A stretch of 64,000 nucleotides of DNA from Brevundimonas vesicularis. Lineage in GTDB: Bacteria > Pseudomonadota > Alphaproteobacteria > Caulobacterales > Caulobacteraceae. The DNA is taken from assembly GCF_027105095.1 (NCBI RefSeq), contig NZ_CP114278.1:868001-932000 (forward strand). The letters are read 5' to 3'. Shown in pieces: positions 56,709 through 64,000 of this stretch (position 1 is the stretch's first letter; each line of letters begins with the position of its first letter). Both the position numbers and the translations under genes were made by a program. The notes under the pieces are model-generated. The model worked only from the letters and a program-made list of their open reading frames with translations. It had not been told where the DNA came from and did no database searches.

Positions 56709-58129
56709 AGAACACCTTTAGTGGACGGCACGGCGTCGCCCTCGACGCGGATGGCCTGGCGCAGGGCGCGGCCGAACGCCTTATAGACGGCTTCGGTCTT
56801 GTGGTGGTCGTCCTGGCCCGTGACCTTGATGTGCACGGCCGCGCCCATGGCCTCGGCCAGAGACCGGAAGACGTGGGCGGTCAGGTCGGTGCGGTATTCG
56901 CCGATGAAGGGGGTCTCGAACGTGCCCTCGAACAGCGGATACGGGCGGCCGGAAAGATCGATCGAGACGGTCGCATTCGCCTCGTCCATCGGCAGGACGA
57001 AGCCGTAGCGGGCGATGCCCTTGCGCTCGCCCAACGCCTGTTTCAACGCTTGCCCCAGGGCGATGGCGCTGTCCTCGATCGTGTGGTGCGGATCGGTGTG
57101 CAGGTCGCCTTCGCATTGCAGACGCAGCGAGAAGCCGCCGTGGGCCGCGATCTGCTCCAGCATGTGATCGAAGAAGCCGACGCCGGTCTCGATCTTCACC
57201 GGACCGGGCGCATCCAGATCGACGACGCAGACGATCCGGGTTTCCTTGGTGTCGCGCACCGCCTGACCAACGCGCGCCGGGCGGCGCTTGGCGGGCGTCA
57301 GGCCAAAGGCGGCGAGCAGCCGGTCGTTGACCTCGGACTTGATCGAGATCGGCAGGCGCAGACGCTCGCCGGACAGATCGGCCTCGACGCCGTAGGCTTT
57401 CAGACCAGCCAGGGCGGCGGCGGGCTCCTCTGGGCGAGCCATGATGATGGGACCGACGCCCGGTTCGACCGGCATCTGGCGACTCAGTTCGCGCACGACC
57501 CGTTCGCGCTCGCGCCGGACCGAGGCGATCCGCTCGGCGGTCTCGATCATCCGCGACGGATCGAGCGCCTGAATCGCCAGCCGCACCAGCGGTTCGGGCA
57601 GGGCGTAGGGTTCCAGCACCGACGCCAGACGCGCCAGGGTCTGGGCTTGGGCGATCGCGGCGCCGACGCGGGCGCCGGCCAAGCCATAGGCCAAAGACAG
57701 GCTGCGCAGCACGACCAGGTTCGGTTGATCGGTGACGACGGTCACGGCCGAGACGCTGTCGGAGAACTCAATCAGCCCCTCGTCCACCATCAGCAGGGCG
57801 GGGGAGACGCGGGCGGCCATTTCGGCGACGGCTTCGGGCGAGCCAAGCGCTCGGATCACGACGACGGCAGGTTCGCCCTTGTTCGGATAGATGGCGGCCA
57901 GGCTGTCGTAGGGCTCGGCCTTCGGGGCCTCGACCGAACCCCCGTCGTGGGCGGCGAGACGATAGGCCAGTTCCAACCCGTGGGTCAGGCCGCGCACCGG
58001 CAGCACCTGGTCGGCAGGCACGCCATAGACGGCGGCCATGCGGACGGCGAGGGCTGAGGCGTCGTCGGGATAGCGATCCAGACCTTCGCCGCCGGAAACC
58101 AGCGGCGGATAGGGAGCGGGCAGGGTCAA
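56705..58129 (-). CDS. hisB: HisC-like aminotransferase-fold domain fused to imidazoleglycerol-phosphate dehydratase (HisB)
   Basis: The 474-residue product has two parts. Residues about 1-270 align with HisC: LDRYPDDASALAV, QVLPVRGLTHGLEL, MVDEGLIEF, NLVVLRSLSLAYGLAGARVG. However, the PLP lysine of TLSKA is Leu146 (codon TTG 57694-57692), the NPNNPTG loop is missing, DEAY is DEGL and the domain is about 90 residues short, so catalysis is not expected. Residues 285-474 are an intact IGP dehydratase with TKETRI, TGVGFFDHMLEQIAAHGG, DPHHTIED, DDHHKTEA and the tail RQAIRVEGDAVPSTKGVL, very close to E. coli HisB. No HisB phosphatase domain is present. The TTG start has GGAGG six bases upstream, inside a palindromic element. 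Confidence 0.88.
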   Translation of the reverse strand: MTLPAPYPPLVSGGEGLDRYPDDASALAVRMAAVYGVPADQVLPVRGLTHGLELAYRLAAHDGGSVEAPKAEPYDSLAAIYPNKGEPAVVVIRALGSPEAVAEMAARVSPALLMVDEGLIEFSDSVSAVTVVTDQPNLVVLRSLSLAYGLAGARVGAAIAQAQTLARLASVLEPYALPEPLVRLAIQALDPSRMIETAERIASVRRERERVVRELSRQMPVEPGVGPIIMARPEEPAAALAGLKAYGVEADLSGERLRLPISIKSEVNDRLLAAFGLTPAKRRPARVGQAVRDTKETRIVCVVDLDAPGPVKIETGVGFFDHMLEQIAAHGGFSLRLQCEGDLHTDPHHTIEDSAIALGQALKQALGERKGIARYGFVLPMDEANATVSIDLSGRPYPLFEGTFETPFIGEYRTDLTAHVFRSLAEAMGAAVHIKVTGQDDHHKTEAVYKAFGRALRQAIRVEGDAVPSTKGVL

Positions 58130-58132
58130 AGT

Positions 58133-58273
58133 GATCCTCCACCGAGAAGCGAAGCGGAACGGGGGAGGGGGACCGCCCGAAGGGTGGTGGAGGGGGCGGA
58201 GCCACACACCGTGTCTGGGGTCGCCCCCTCCACCGCTTCGCGGTCCCCCTCCCCCGCGTTGCGGGGGAGGATC
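58133..58273. repeat. Palindromic CCTCC/GGAGG element between hisD and the hisC-like gene
   Basis: The left arm (58133-58199) begins GATCCTCC and contains CGGGGGAGGGGGACCGC and GGTGGAGGGGGCG. The right arm (58222-58273) carries their inverted copies and ends GGGGGAGGATC. The arms have small length differences, and the centre is about 22 bp. It is the only non-coding gap in an otherwise overlapping gene chain. Read in the gene direction, the GGAGGATC end forms the ribosome-binding site of the hisC-like/hisB fusion. Confidence 0.75.
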
Positions 58274-58286
58274 AGATAGATCACGC

Positions 58287-59594
58287 TCATCCCTCGCTCC
58301 TCAAATCGGCGGCGCGGGCGTGGGCTTCCAGGCCTTCCATCCGGGCCAGGCGGGCGGCGATGGGGGCCAGCTGACGGGCGCCGCCCTCGGTCACCAGCTG
58401 GACCGACATGGTGGTCATGAAGCTGGCGGTGGTGACGCCGCCCAGTGTGCGGGCGCCGCCGTCGGTCGGCAGGACGTGGCTGGGACCGGCGGCGTAATCT
58501 CCCAGCGTCTCGGCGGCGAACCGGCCGACGAAAACGGCCCCGGCGGCCTTGATCGAATCGACCAGCGGCTCGGGATCGTCGATCTGGATGGCCAGGTGTT
58601 CGGGGCCATAGAGGTTGGCGACTTCTGCGGCGGTGTCGAGGTCGCGGACCAGGATGGCGCGGGCCTCGTTCAGAGAGGTGCGGGCGATGGCTTCGCGGGG
58701 CAGGGTTGCGACCTGCACCTCGACCTCGCTCAGGATGTAGTCGATGGTGGCGCGGCTGGTCGAGACCAGCAGAACCTGCGCATCCGCATCGTGTTCGGCC
58801 TGGCTCAGCAGGTCGGCGGCGGCGATCTCGGGCGCGGCGTCGCGATCGACGATGACCATCAACTCCGACGGGCCGGCCGGCATATCGACGGCGGGGCCGC
58901 CCGGCAGGGCGGAGGCCTGCTTCTTGGCCTCGGCCACATAGGCGTTGCCGGGTCCGAACAGCTTGTCGCAGGCGGGAATGACCCCGTCCTCCAGTTCGAC
59001 GCCAAAGGTCAGGGCCGCGATGGCCTGGGCGCCGCCCATCAGCCAGATGGCGTCCAACTCCGCCTCTGCGGCGGCCAGGATCATGGCGGGGTGGATGCCG
59101 CCGTCCTTGTTCGGCGGCGTCACGGCGATGCGCTGGCCTACGCCCGCGACGCCGGCCGGAATGGCCAGCATCAGCAGCGACGAAAACAGCGGCGCGGTGC
59201 CGCCGGGAATATAGAGGCCGGCCGAGGCGATGGGACGCCAGGCCAGTTTGGACCGTACTCCGGGCGTCGTCTCGATGAGGGGGGTGTCCTCGGGCCGGGT
59301 CGCCTGGTGGAAGACGCGCACATTGTCGGCCGCCATGCGCAGGGCGCGCACGTCGCCGGGCGGCAGGGCGTTACGCGCCTCGGCGACAGCCTCGGGCGTG
59401 ATGGCGATGCGATGGGGCGGAGCCTTGTCCAGCTTCAGGCACCAGTCGGTCACGGCCTCGCCGCCGCGCTGGCGCACATCGTCCAGGATGGTGCGGACGA
59501 TCTCGGTCACGTCGCCGGCGGTGCGTTGGGCCGGGCGGGCCAGGGCGGCCGTCTTTTCGGCGGCGTCGAGGGAAGACCAGTCGATGCGTTTCAT
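58287..59594 (-). CDS. hisD: Histidinol dehydrogenase
   Basis: HisD oxidises histidinol to histidine in two NAD-dependent steps with a zinc ion. The 435-residue protein has YIPGGTAPLFSSLLML, GPGNAYVAEAKKQ near residue 214, PSELMVIVD, the zinc/catalytic SQAEHDADAQVLL and the catalytic Glu-His in LYGPEHLAIQ near 323-332. The ATG at 59594 overlaps the hisG stop by one base (TGATG); a GTG three bases earlier is possible. Confidence 0.96.
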   Translation of the reverse strand: MKRIDWSSLDAAEKTAALARPAQRTAGDVTEIVRTILDDVRQRGGEAVTDWCLKLDKAPPHRIAITPEAVAEARNALPPGDVRALRMAADNVRVFHQATRPEDTPLIETTPGVRSKLAWRPIASAGLYIPGGTAPLFSSLLMLAIPAGVAGVGQRIAVTPPNKDGGIHPAMILAAAEAELDAIWLMGGAQAIAALTFGVELEDGVIPACDKLFGPGNAYVAEAKKQASALPGGPAVDMPAGPSELMVIVDRDAAPEIAAADLLSQAEHDADAQVLLVSTSRATIDYILSEVEVQVATLPREAIARTSLNEARAILVRDLDTAAEVANLYGPEHLAIQIDDPEPLVDSIKAAGAVFVGRFAAETLGDYAAGPSHVLPTDGGARTLGGVTTASFMTTMSVQLVTEGGARQLAPIAARLARMEGLEAHARAADLRSEG

Positions 59595-60490
59595 CACATC
59601 ATCTTCTCGATCGGCAGGACCAGAATGGCCGAGGCGCCGGCGGCCTTCAGCTTCTCCAAGGTCTCCCAGAAGACGGCTTCCTGGCAGACGGCGTGGACGG
59701 CGACCGCATCGTCGCGACCCATCAGGGGCATGACCGTGGGCGAGCCTGCGCCGGGCAGGATCGCGGTAATTTCGTCCAGCGCCGAGCGCGGGGCGTTCAG
59801 CATGACGTATTTGGCGCCCTGAGAGGACACGACGCCCGCCATCCGCTCGATGACGCTGTCCAACAGCTGCTGCAACGCCGGCTCGGGCGCGACGGGCGAC
59901 TGAATCAGCACGGCCTGGCTTTCCAGAACCGTATCCTTGGCCCCCAGGCCGTTGGCCTCCAGCGTCGCGCCGGTCGAGACCAGGTCGCAGATGGCGGCGG
60001 CCAGTTTCAGCCGGGGCGCGACCTCGACGGCCCCGCGCATCACGACGATGTCGGCCTTGACCCCGCGTTCGTCGAGGAAGCGGCGCAGGATCTTGGGATA
60101 GGAGGTGGCGATACGCAGACCGTCCAGCGAGGCCGGACCGTCATAGGCCAGCGCCGGAGGCGTGGCGATCTTGAGCGTGCAGCGACCGAAACCCAGCGGC
60201 ATGACGATCGAGGCGTTCTTTTCCTTGGAGTCTGGGCCGCCGTTGCTTCCTTCCTCCAGCACATTCTCGCCGACGATGCCCAGGTCGCACACGCCGTCCG
60301 CCACGAAGGTGGGGATGTCGTCGTCGCGGACGCGCAGCAGGTCGATCGGATAGTTCTCGACCCGGTACAGCAGGTCGTTGTGACCCTTCACCCATTTCAG
60401 GCCCGCGTCGCGGATCAGGTCGAGGCTGCGGTCGGCCAGACGGCCGGATTTCTGTACGGCGATGCGAAGCCGGCCCTGCACGGTGCTCAT
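59594..60490 (-). CDS. hisG: ATP phosphoribosyltransferase, long form
   Basis: HisG starts histidine synthesis by joining ATP and PRPP, and is feedback-inhibited by histidine. The 298-residue protein is the long, self-regulated type with a C-terminal ACT-like domain, so it needs no HisZ. Blocks LRIAVQKSGRLAD, LRVRDDDIP, GIVGENVLEE, CDLVSTGATLEANGL and the end FWETLEKLKAAGASAILVLPIEKMM (shown in part) are almost word for word those of E. coli HisG. That likeness, in an alphaproteobacterial background, suggests horizontal origin. Confidence 0.96.
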   Translation of the reverse strand: MSTVQGRLRIAVQKSGRLADRSLDLIRDAGLKWVKGHNDLLYRVENYPIDLLRVRDDDIPTFVADGVCDLGIVGENVLEEGSNGGPDSKEKNASIVMPLGFGRCTLKIATPPALAYDGPASLDGLRIATSYPKILRRFLDERGVKADIVVMRGAVEVAPRLKLAAAICDLVSTGATLEANGLGAKDTVLESQAVLIQSPVAPEPALQQLLDSVIERMAGVVSSQGAKYVMLNAPRSALDEITAILPGAGSPTVMPLMGRDDAVAVHAVCQEAVFWETLEKLKAAGASAILVLPIEKMM

Positions 60491-60500
60491 GTTCGGATAC

Positions 60501-60791
60501 TCAGTTTTTGTTCTTCAGGCGGTCCAGGGCAAGGCGATAGCCCTGATGCGGCATGTCTTTCAGATAGCGGGCGACGCGAACGACGGTGGTGGGGCTGGCA
60601 TGGGCCTCGGCGGCGATCTCGCGATAGGATTTGCCGCCGGCGTCGAGCAGGCGCGCGACCTGCCAGCGCTCGGAGAAGGCGCGCAGTTCCGCAGGCGTGC
60701 AAAGATCGGCCAGAAAGGCGTCGATCTCGGCGCGCGTCTGCATCGACAGCAGGGCGTCATGCAGGTCGTCACGGGCGGGCGGGGGTGTCAT
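60501..60791 (-). CDS. YerC/YecD-type TrpR-like regulator, likely his operon repressor
   Basis: The 96-residue protein belongs to the TrpR superfamily (YerC/YecD type). A helical N-terminus (RAEIDAFLADLCTPAELRAFSERW, shown in part) leads to the helix-turn-helix region DAGGKSYREIAAEAHASPTTVVRVARYL. TrpR-like genes at the head of his operons are known in Xanthomonadales, where the regulator has been called HisR; that name is applied here only by analogy. It lies 10 bp before hisG in the same direction, and a palindrome overlaps its own promoter. Confidence 0.8.
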   Translation of the reverse strand: MTPPPARDDLHDALLSMQTRAEIDAFLADLCTPAELRAFSERWQVARLLDAGGKSYREIAAEAHASPTTVVRVARYLKDMPHQGYRLALDRLKNKN

Positions 60792-60795
60792 GCGT

Positions 60796-60827
60796 GTTCC
60801 ACTATGCTGTAACGCTGGAACGGTCAA
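60796..60827 (-). promoter_or_regulatory. Promoter and candidate operator of the his operon
   Basis: On the minus strand TTGACC (60827-60822) is a good -35 box, with a CATAGT/TAGTGG-like -10 about 15-17 bp downstream, close to the regulator's ATG at 60791. GTTCCA (60796-60801) and TGGAAC (60816-60821) form a perfect 6-bp inverted repeat with a 14-bp spacer that spans this promoter. Its position fits autoregulation by the TrpR-like protein. It would control the whole operon through hisIE. Confidence 0.5.
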
Positions 60828-60836
60828 GAGGCTGTC

Positions 60837-60921
60837 GAGTGGCGAGTGGCGACTGATGAGTGGCAAGATAAACTGGGCATCCGCCGCGTGCTCGCCACTC
60901 GCCACCTGCCACTCGCCACTC
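60837..60921. repeat. Heptamer-built palindromic element, copy 2
   Basis: The left arm (60837-60866) and right arm (60891-60921) consist of degenerate inverted chains of GAGTGGC/GTGGCGA heptamers, as at 37388-37517. The right arm ends three bases before ATG 60925 and 12 bases before ATG 60934 of the oxidoreductase gene. It stands between this gene and the divergent his regulator. Confidence 0.7.
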
Positions 60922-60933
60922 TAAATGCGTCCC

Positions 60934-62142
60934 ATGACCAAGGTTCTCATCATCGGCGCCGGGCACGCGGGCGGCTCTGTCGCGGCCTTCTTGCGGCAGT
61001 ATGGGCATGAAGGCCCCATCGTGCTGGTGGGCGAGGAGGATGCGCCGCCGTATCAGCGGCCGCCGCTTTCCAAAGCCTGGCTGAAGGGAGAGGCGGATCT
61101 GGAGGCGCTGCTGCTGCGGCCTCTGAGTTTCTACGCCGAGCAGAACATCGACTTCCGGCCCTCGATGGTCGCCGTGGCGGTGGATCCGGCAGCGAAGACG
61201 GTCGTCTTCGATGACGGTTCGTCCGAGACCTACGACATTCTCGTGCTGGCGACCGGATCGACGGCGCGCAAACTGCCGGTCCCGGGCGGGGACCATCCCG
61301 ATCTGCTGGAACTGCGTACGATGAAGGACGCCGAGCGGCTGAAGGCCGTCCTCGGGCCCGGCAAGCGTCTGGCGGTGGTCGGCGGCGGCTATGTGGGGCT
61401 GGAGGCGGCGGCGTCGGCGCGAGCCCTGGGCGCCGAGGCGGTGGTGATCGAGCGGGCGCCGCGCGTGCTGGCGCGGGTGGCGTCCGAGACCCTGTCGGCC
61501 TTCTTCACGGCGCAGCACCGGGCGCACGGCGTCGAAATCCTGACCGACGCGGAGGTGATCGCCGTGGCCCGCGACGGCGTGAGCCTGGCCGGCGGATCGG
61601 TGGTGTGGGCGGATGCGGTGTTGGTGGGAGTCGGCGCCCTGGCTTGCGACGCCCTGGCGCGGTCGGCCGGGCTGACCTGCGACGACGGCGTGGTGGTGGA
61701 CGCCGAGGCGCGGACCAGCGACCCGGCGATCTTCGCCATCGGCGACATGACGCGGCGGCCCATTCCGGTCCACGGCGGCGTGCATCATCGGCTGGAAAGC
61801 GTGCCCAACGCCCTGGAGCAGGCCAAACAGGCGGCCGCGGCCATCGTCGGACGGGCCGGACCGACGCCGGAAGTGCCCTGGTTCTGGTCGGACCAGTATG
61901 ACGTCAAGCTTCAGATCGCGGGCCTGCCGCTCGACGCCGACAGACAGGTGGTGCGTGGCGACCCGACGGCGTCGGGCTTTGCGGTCTTTCATCTGAACGG
62001 CGACCGCATCGTCTGCGTCGAGGCCGTCAACGCCCCACCCGAGTTCATGGCCGGCAAACAGTTGATCGCCAAGGCGACGCCTGTGGACGTGGACAAGCTG
62101 GCCGATCCGGCGGTGTCGATGAAGGCGGTGGCCGTCGGATAA
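60934..62142 (+). CDS. FAD-dependent ferredoxin/rhodocoxin reductase-like oxidoreductase
   Basis: The roughly 402-residue flavoprotein matches putidaredoxin/rhodocoxin reductases, which pass electrons from NAD(P)H to a 2Fe-2S ferredoxin for a P450 or dioxygenase. It has the FAD-binding VLIIGAGHAGGS at the N-terminus, PPYQRPPLSKAWLKGE, the NAD-binding VVGGGYVGLEAAASARALGAE (shown in part), FAIGDMTRRP and a C-terminal domain with WFWSDQYDVKLQIAG. No ferredoxin or P450 is nearby. ATG 60925 or 60934 may be used; neither has a clear Shine-Dalgarno, since the palindrome ends just upstream. Confidence 0.9.
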   Translation: MTKVLIIGAGHAGGSVAAFLRQYGHEGPIVLVGEEDAPPYQRPPLSKAWLKGEADLEALLLRPLSFYAEQNIDFRPSMVAVAVDPAAKTVVFDDGSSETYDILVLATGSTARKLPVPGGDHPDLLELRTMKDAERLKAVLGPGKRLAVVGGGYVGLEAAASARALGAEAVVIERAPRVLARVASETLSAFFTAQHRAHGVEILTDAEVIAVARDGVSLAGGSVVWADAVLVGVGALACDALARSAGLTCDDGVVVDAEARTSDPAIFAIGDMTRRPIPVHGGVHHRLESVPNALEQAKQAAAAIVGRAGPTPEVPWFWSDQYDVKLQIAGLPLDADRQVVRGDPTASGFAVFHLNGDRIVCVEAVNAPPEFMAGKQLIAKATPVDVDKLADPAVSMKAVAVG

Positions 62143-62222
62143 GGCGTCGCCGCAGTGCAACAAAACTGTTGCGCTTTACGTTCGTGACCGTTCAAGCTGC
62201 GACTTCAACGCGGCGGGGGCGG

Positions 62223-63644
62223 ATGACGAGAGCTTTCGACGAAATGAATGGCGGCGGATCGGGTGCGATCCGCGACAGCTACAAGACGCTGGCGGCTTGG
62301 CTGGAAAACGCGCCGGCCGATCTGCTGCAAGCGCGCTCGCGCCAGGCGGAGCTGTTCTTCCGTCGCATGGGCGTGACCTTCGCCGTCTATGGCGACGAGG
62401 AATCCAACGAGCGGCTGATCCCCTTCGATGTCGTGCCGCGCATCATCGGTGCGGACGAGTGGGGCGGTCTGGAAAAGGGGCTGAAGCAGCGCGTCACCGC
62501 CATAAACGCCTTCCTCAAAGACATCTATGGGCCGCAGGACTGCATCAAGGCGGGCATTGTCCCGGCCGATCTGATCCTGACCAATCCGCACTATCGGCCG
62601 GAGATGCAGGGGCGTCGTCCACCGGGCGACGTCTGGTGCCATATCTCGGGCGTGGATCTGGTGCGCACCGGCGAGGACGGCTTCTACGTACTCGAAGACA
62701 ACTGCCGCACGCCGTCGGGCGTCTCCTATATGCTGGAGAACCGCGAGATGATGATGCGGCTGTTCCCGGACCTGTTCGCGGAACACGCCGTGCGACCCGT
62801 CGAGATCTACACCGATATGCTGTTGCGCTCGTTGCAGGCGTCCGCGCCGGCAGGGGCGGGGGCGGACCCGACCATCGTCGTGCTGACGCCTGGCCCCTTC
62901 AACTCGGCCTACTACGAGCACAGCTTCCTGGCCGACAAGCTGGGCGTCGAGCTGGTTCAGGGCACGGACCTGTTCGTCAATGACGACACTGTCTTCATGC
63001 GCACGACCGAGGGGCCCAAGCGCGTCGATGTTATCTATCGCCGCATCGATGACGACTTCCTCGATCCCCTGACCTTCATGCCCAACTCTACCATCGGGGT
63101 GCCGGGGTTGATGTCGGCCTATTTCGCTGGACGGGTGACCCTAGCCAATGCGGTCGGGACGGGCGTGGCCGACGACAAGGCCGTCTATACCTACATGCCC
63201 GAAATCATCCGCTTCTTCACGGGCGAGGATGCGATCCTGCAGAACGTGCCGACCTGGCGCTGTCGCGAGCCGGACGCCCTGAAGGAAGTGCTGGATAAGC
63301 TGCCGGAACTGGTGGTCAAGGAAGTCGGCGGATCGGGCGGCTACGGCATGCTGGTCGGGCCGACCTCGACCAAGGCCGAGATCGAGGATTTCCGCGCCAA
63401 GCTGATCGCCGATCCCGACGACTTCATCGCCCAGCCGACGCTGAGCCTGTCGACGGCTCCGACGCTGAACGGCGGCGCCCTGTCGCCCCGCCACGTCGAT
63501 CTTCGGCCCTTCGTCCTGTCCAGCCCGGCCGGCGTGCGCGTCGCGCCCGGCGGTCTGACGCGGGTGGCGCTGAAGGAAGGGTCGCTGGTGGTGAACTCCA
63601 GCCAGGGCGGCGGAACCAAGGACACCTGGGTGCTGGACAACTGA
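62223..63644 (+). CDS. Circularly permuted type 2 ATP-grasp protein
   Basis: The 473-residue protein has the DUF404/DUF407-type circularly permuted ATP-grasp fold: GVTFAVYGDEESNERLIPFD (shown to its limit), VLEDNCRTPSGVSYMLENRE, LTPGPFNSAYYEHSFLA, VVKEVGGSGGYGMLVGP and a C-terminal RPFVLSS. It is thought to form amide bonds in an unknown peptide-like product. It always pairs with an alpha-E domain protein, transglutaminase-like and proteasome-like genes; the alpha-E gene follows here with an overlapping stop. GGGGGCGG precedes the ATG. Confidence 0.9.
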   Translation: MTRAFDEMNGGGSGAIRDSYKTLAAWLENAPADLLQARSRQAELFFRRMGVTFAVYGDEESNERLIPFDVVPRIIGADEWGGLEKGLKQRVTAINAFLKDIYGPQDCIKAGIVPADLILTNPHYRPEMQGRRPPGDVWCHISGVDLVRTGEDGFYVLEDNCRTPSGVSYMLENREMMMRLFPDLFAEHAVRPVEIYTDMLLRSLQASAPAGAGADPTIVVLTPGPFNSAYYEHSFLADKLGVELVQGTDLFVNDDTVFMRTTEGPKRVDVIYRRIDDDFLDPLTFMPNSTIGVPGLMSAYFAGRVTLANAVGTGVADDKAVYTYMPEIIRFFTGEDAILQNVPTWRCREPDALKEVLDKLPELVVKEVGGSGGYGMLVGPTSTKAEIEDFRAKLIADPDDFIAQPTLSLSTAPTLNGGALSPRHVDLRPFVLSSPAGVRVAPGGLTRVALKEGSLVVNSSQGGGTKDTWVLDN

Positions 63645-64000
63645 TGCTTTCACGCACCGCAGACAGCCTCTACTGGACCGGCCGCTATATGGAGCGGGCG
63701 GACTTCCTCGCCCGAATTCTAGAGGCGGCGATCCGTCTCGCCGCCCTGCCGGCCAAGGATCAGGCCGCCGTCACCGCCTGGGCGGGGGCCATCGCCTCGT
63801 CGGGGGTGAAGGCGGGCTTTGATGCGACCGGCCGGACCGTGTCGGAAAAGTCCGTGCGGGAATATCTAGCCTTCGGCTTCGACAATCCGACCTCGATCAA
63901 GGCCTGCATCACCAAGGCGCGGACCAATGCGCGCTCGGTGCGCACCGCCCTGACCATCGAACTGTGGGAGGCGATCAACGGCGCCTGGAACGGTCTGAAC
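63644..64000 (+). CDS. Alpha-E domain protein, N-terminal part
   Basis: The gene runs off the window end with 119 codons visible. MLSRTADSLYWTGRYMERADFLARILE (shown in part) is the typical start of the alpha-E (DUF403) family, a helical partner of the circularly permuted ATP-grasp enzyme. The ATG overlaps the upstream stop (TGATG/ATG), indicating coupling. A transglutaminase-like and a proteasome-type protease gene would be expected beyond the window. Confidence 0.9.
   Translation, partial: MLSRTADSLYWTGRYMERADFLARILEAAIRLAALPAKDQAAVTAWAGAIASSGVKAGFDATGRTVSEKSVREYLAFGFDNPTSIKACITKARTNARSVRTALTIELWEAINGAWNGLN

Noticed and set aside
58130-58207. Upstream extension of the hisC-like/hisB frame through the palindrome
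   Set aside because: The extra residues are translated from the repeat; the TTG at 58129 has a well-placed GGAGG and begins the HisC-like homology.

Overview
The window is about 64 kb of GC-rich chromosome, almost entirely housekeeping and metabolic genes. It shows no sign of prophage, plasmid, CRISPR array or intact insertion sequence. Gene content points to an alphaproteobacterium of the family Caulobacteraceae, most like Brevundimonas: a CpdR single-domain response regulator, a cycHJKL-type cytochrome c maturation operon, a FYDLN-type acidic protein, a Caulobacter-like -10 box (GCTATAC) before tRNA-Val, an Entner-Doudoroff operon, and many TTG/GTG starts. The genus is inferred from these features and was not tested.

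Layout. 0-12 kb: tail of a GIY-YIG nuclease beside a palindromic element, prmC, a YihY/BrkB membrane protein, hslU, GNAT, ppa, DUF599, a candidate small RNA, an N-formylglutamate amidohydrolase, cpdR, tRNA-Val, a DEDD exonuclease, DUF1345, DUF2171, rsgA and tRNA-Ala. 12-31 kb: FYDLN protein, aroA, two small membrane proteins, cmk, rpsA, ihfB, mscL, a POT peptide transporter, a TonB-dependent receptor, a frameshifted TraB/GumN gene, tldD and an ABC-2 exporter. 31-45 kb: ccmI-E-F-H, a DegP protease with a two-component pair and glnE, an EF-hand/ECF sigma/anti-sigma/periplasmic sensor cluster, and a KDPG-type aldolase. 45-54 kb: a kynurenine-formamidase-like hydrolase, an orphan Lrp/AsnC effector domain, hmgA, two lipoproteins and the operon zwf-pgl-edd-glk. 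54-61 kb: one histidine operon in the order regulator-hisG-hisD-[hisC-like/hisB fusion]-hisH-hisA-hisF-hisIE. 61-64 kb: a ferredoxin reductase and the start of an ATP-grasp/alpha-E cassette.

The most unusual locus is the histidine operon. Its gene order, long-form HisG, fused HisIE, HisB tail and TrpR-like leader gene all look gammaproteobacterial. Within it, a shortened HisC-like aminotransferase domain is fused to an intact imidazoleglycerol-phosphate dehydratase. That domain has Leu where the PLP-binding Lys should be and lacks the NPNNPTG loop, so it should not be a working aminotransferase. The fusion starts at a TTG whose Shine-Dalgarno comes from the end of a palindromic repeat inserted behind hisD.

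The second theme is intergenic palindromes of several families: a 184-bp element beside the GIY-YIG gene, two elements built of GTGGCGA-like heptamers placed directly before start codons, the CCTCC/GGAGG element inside the his operon, two loci with a 9-bp AATTAGACG repeat, duplicated hairpins behind rpsA, and a nested triple-stem structure near tRNA-Ala.
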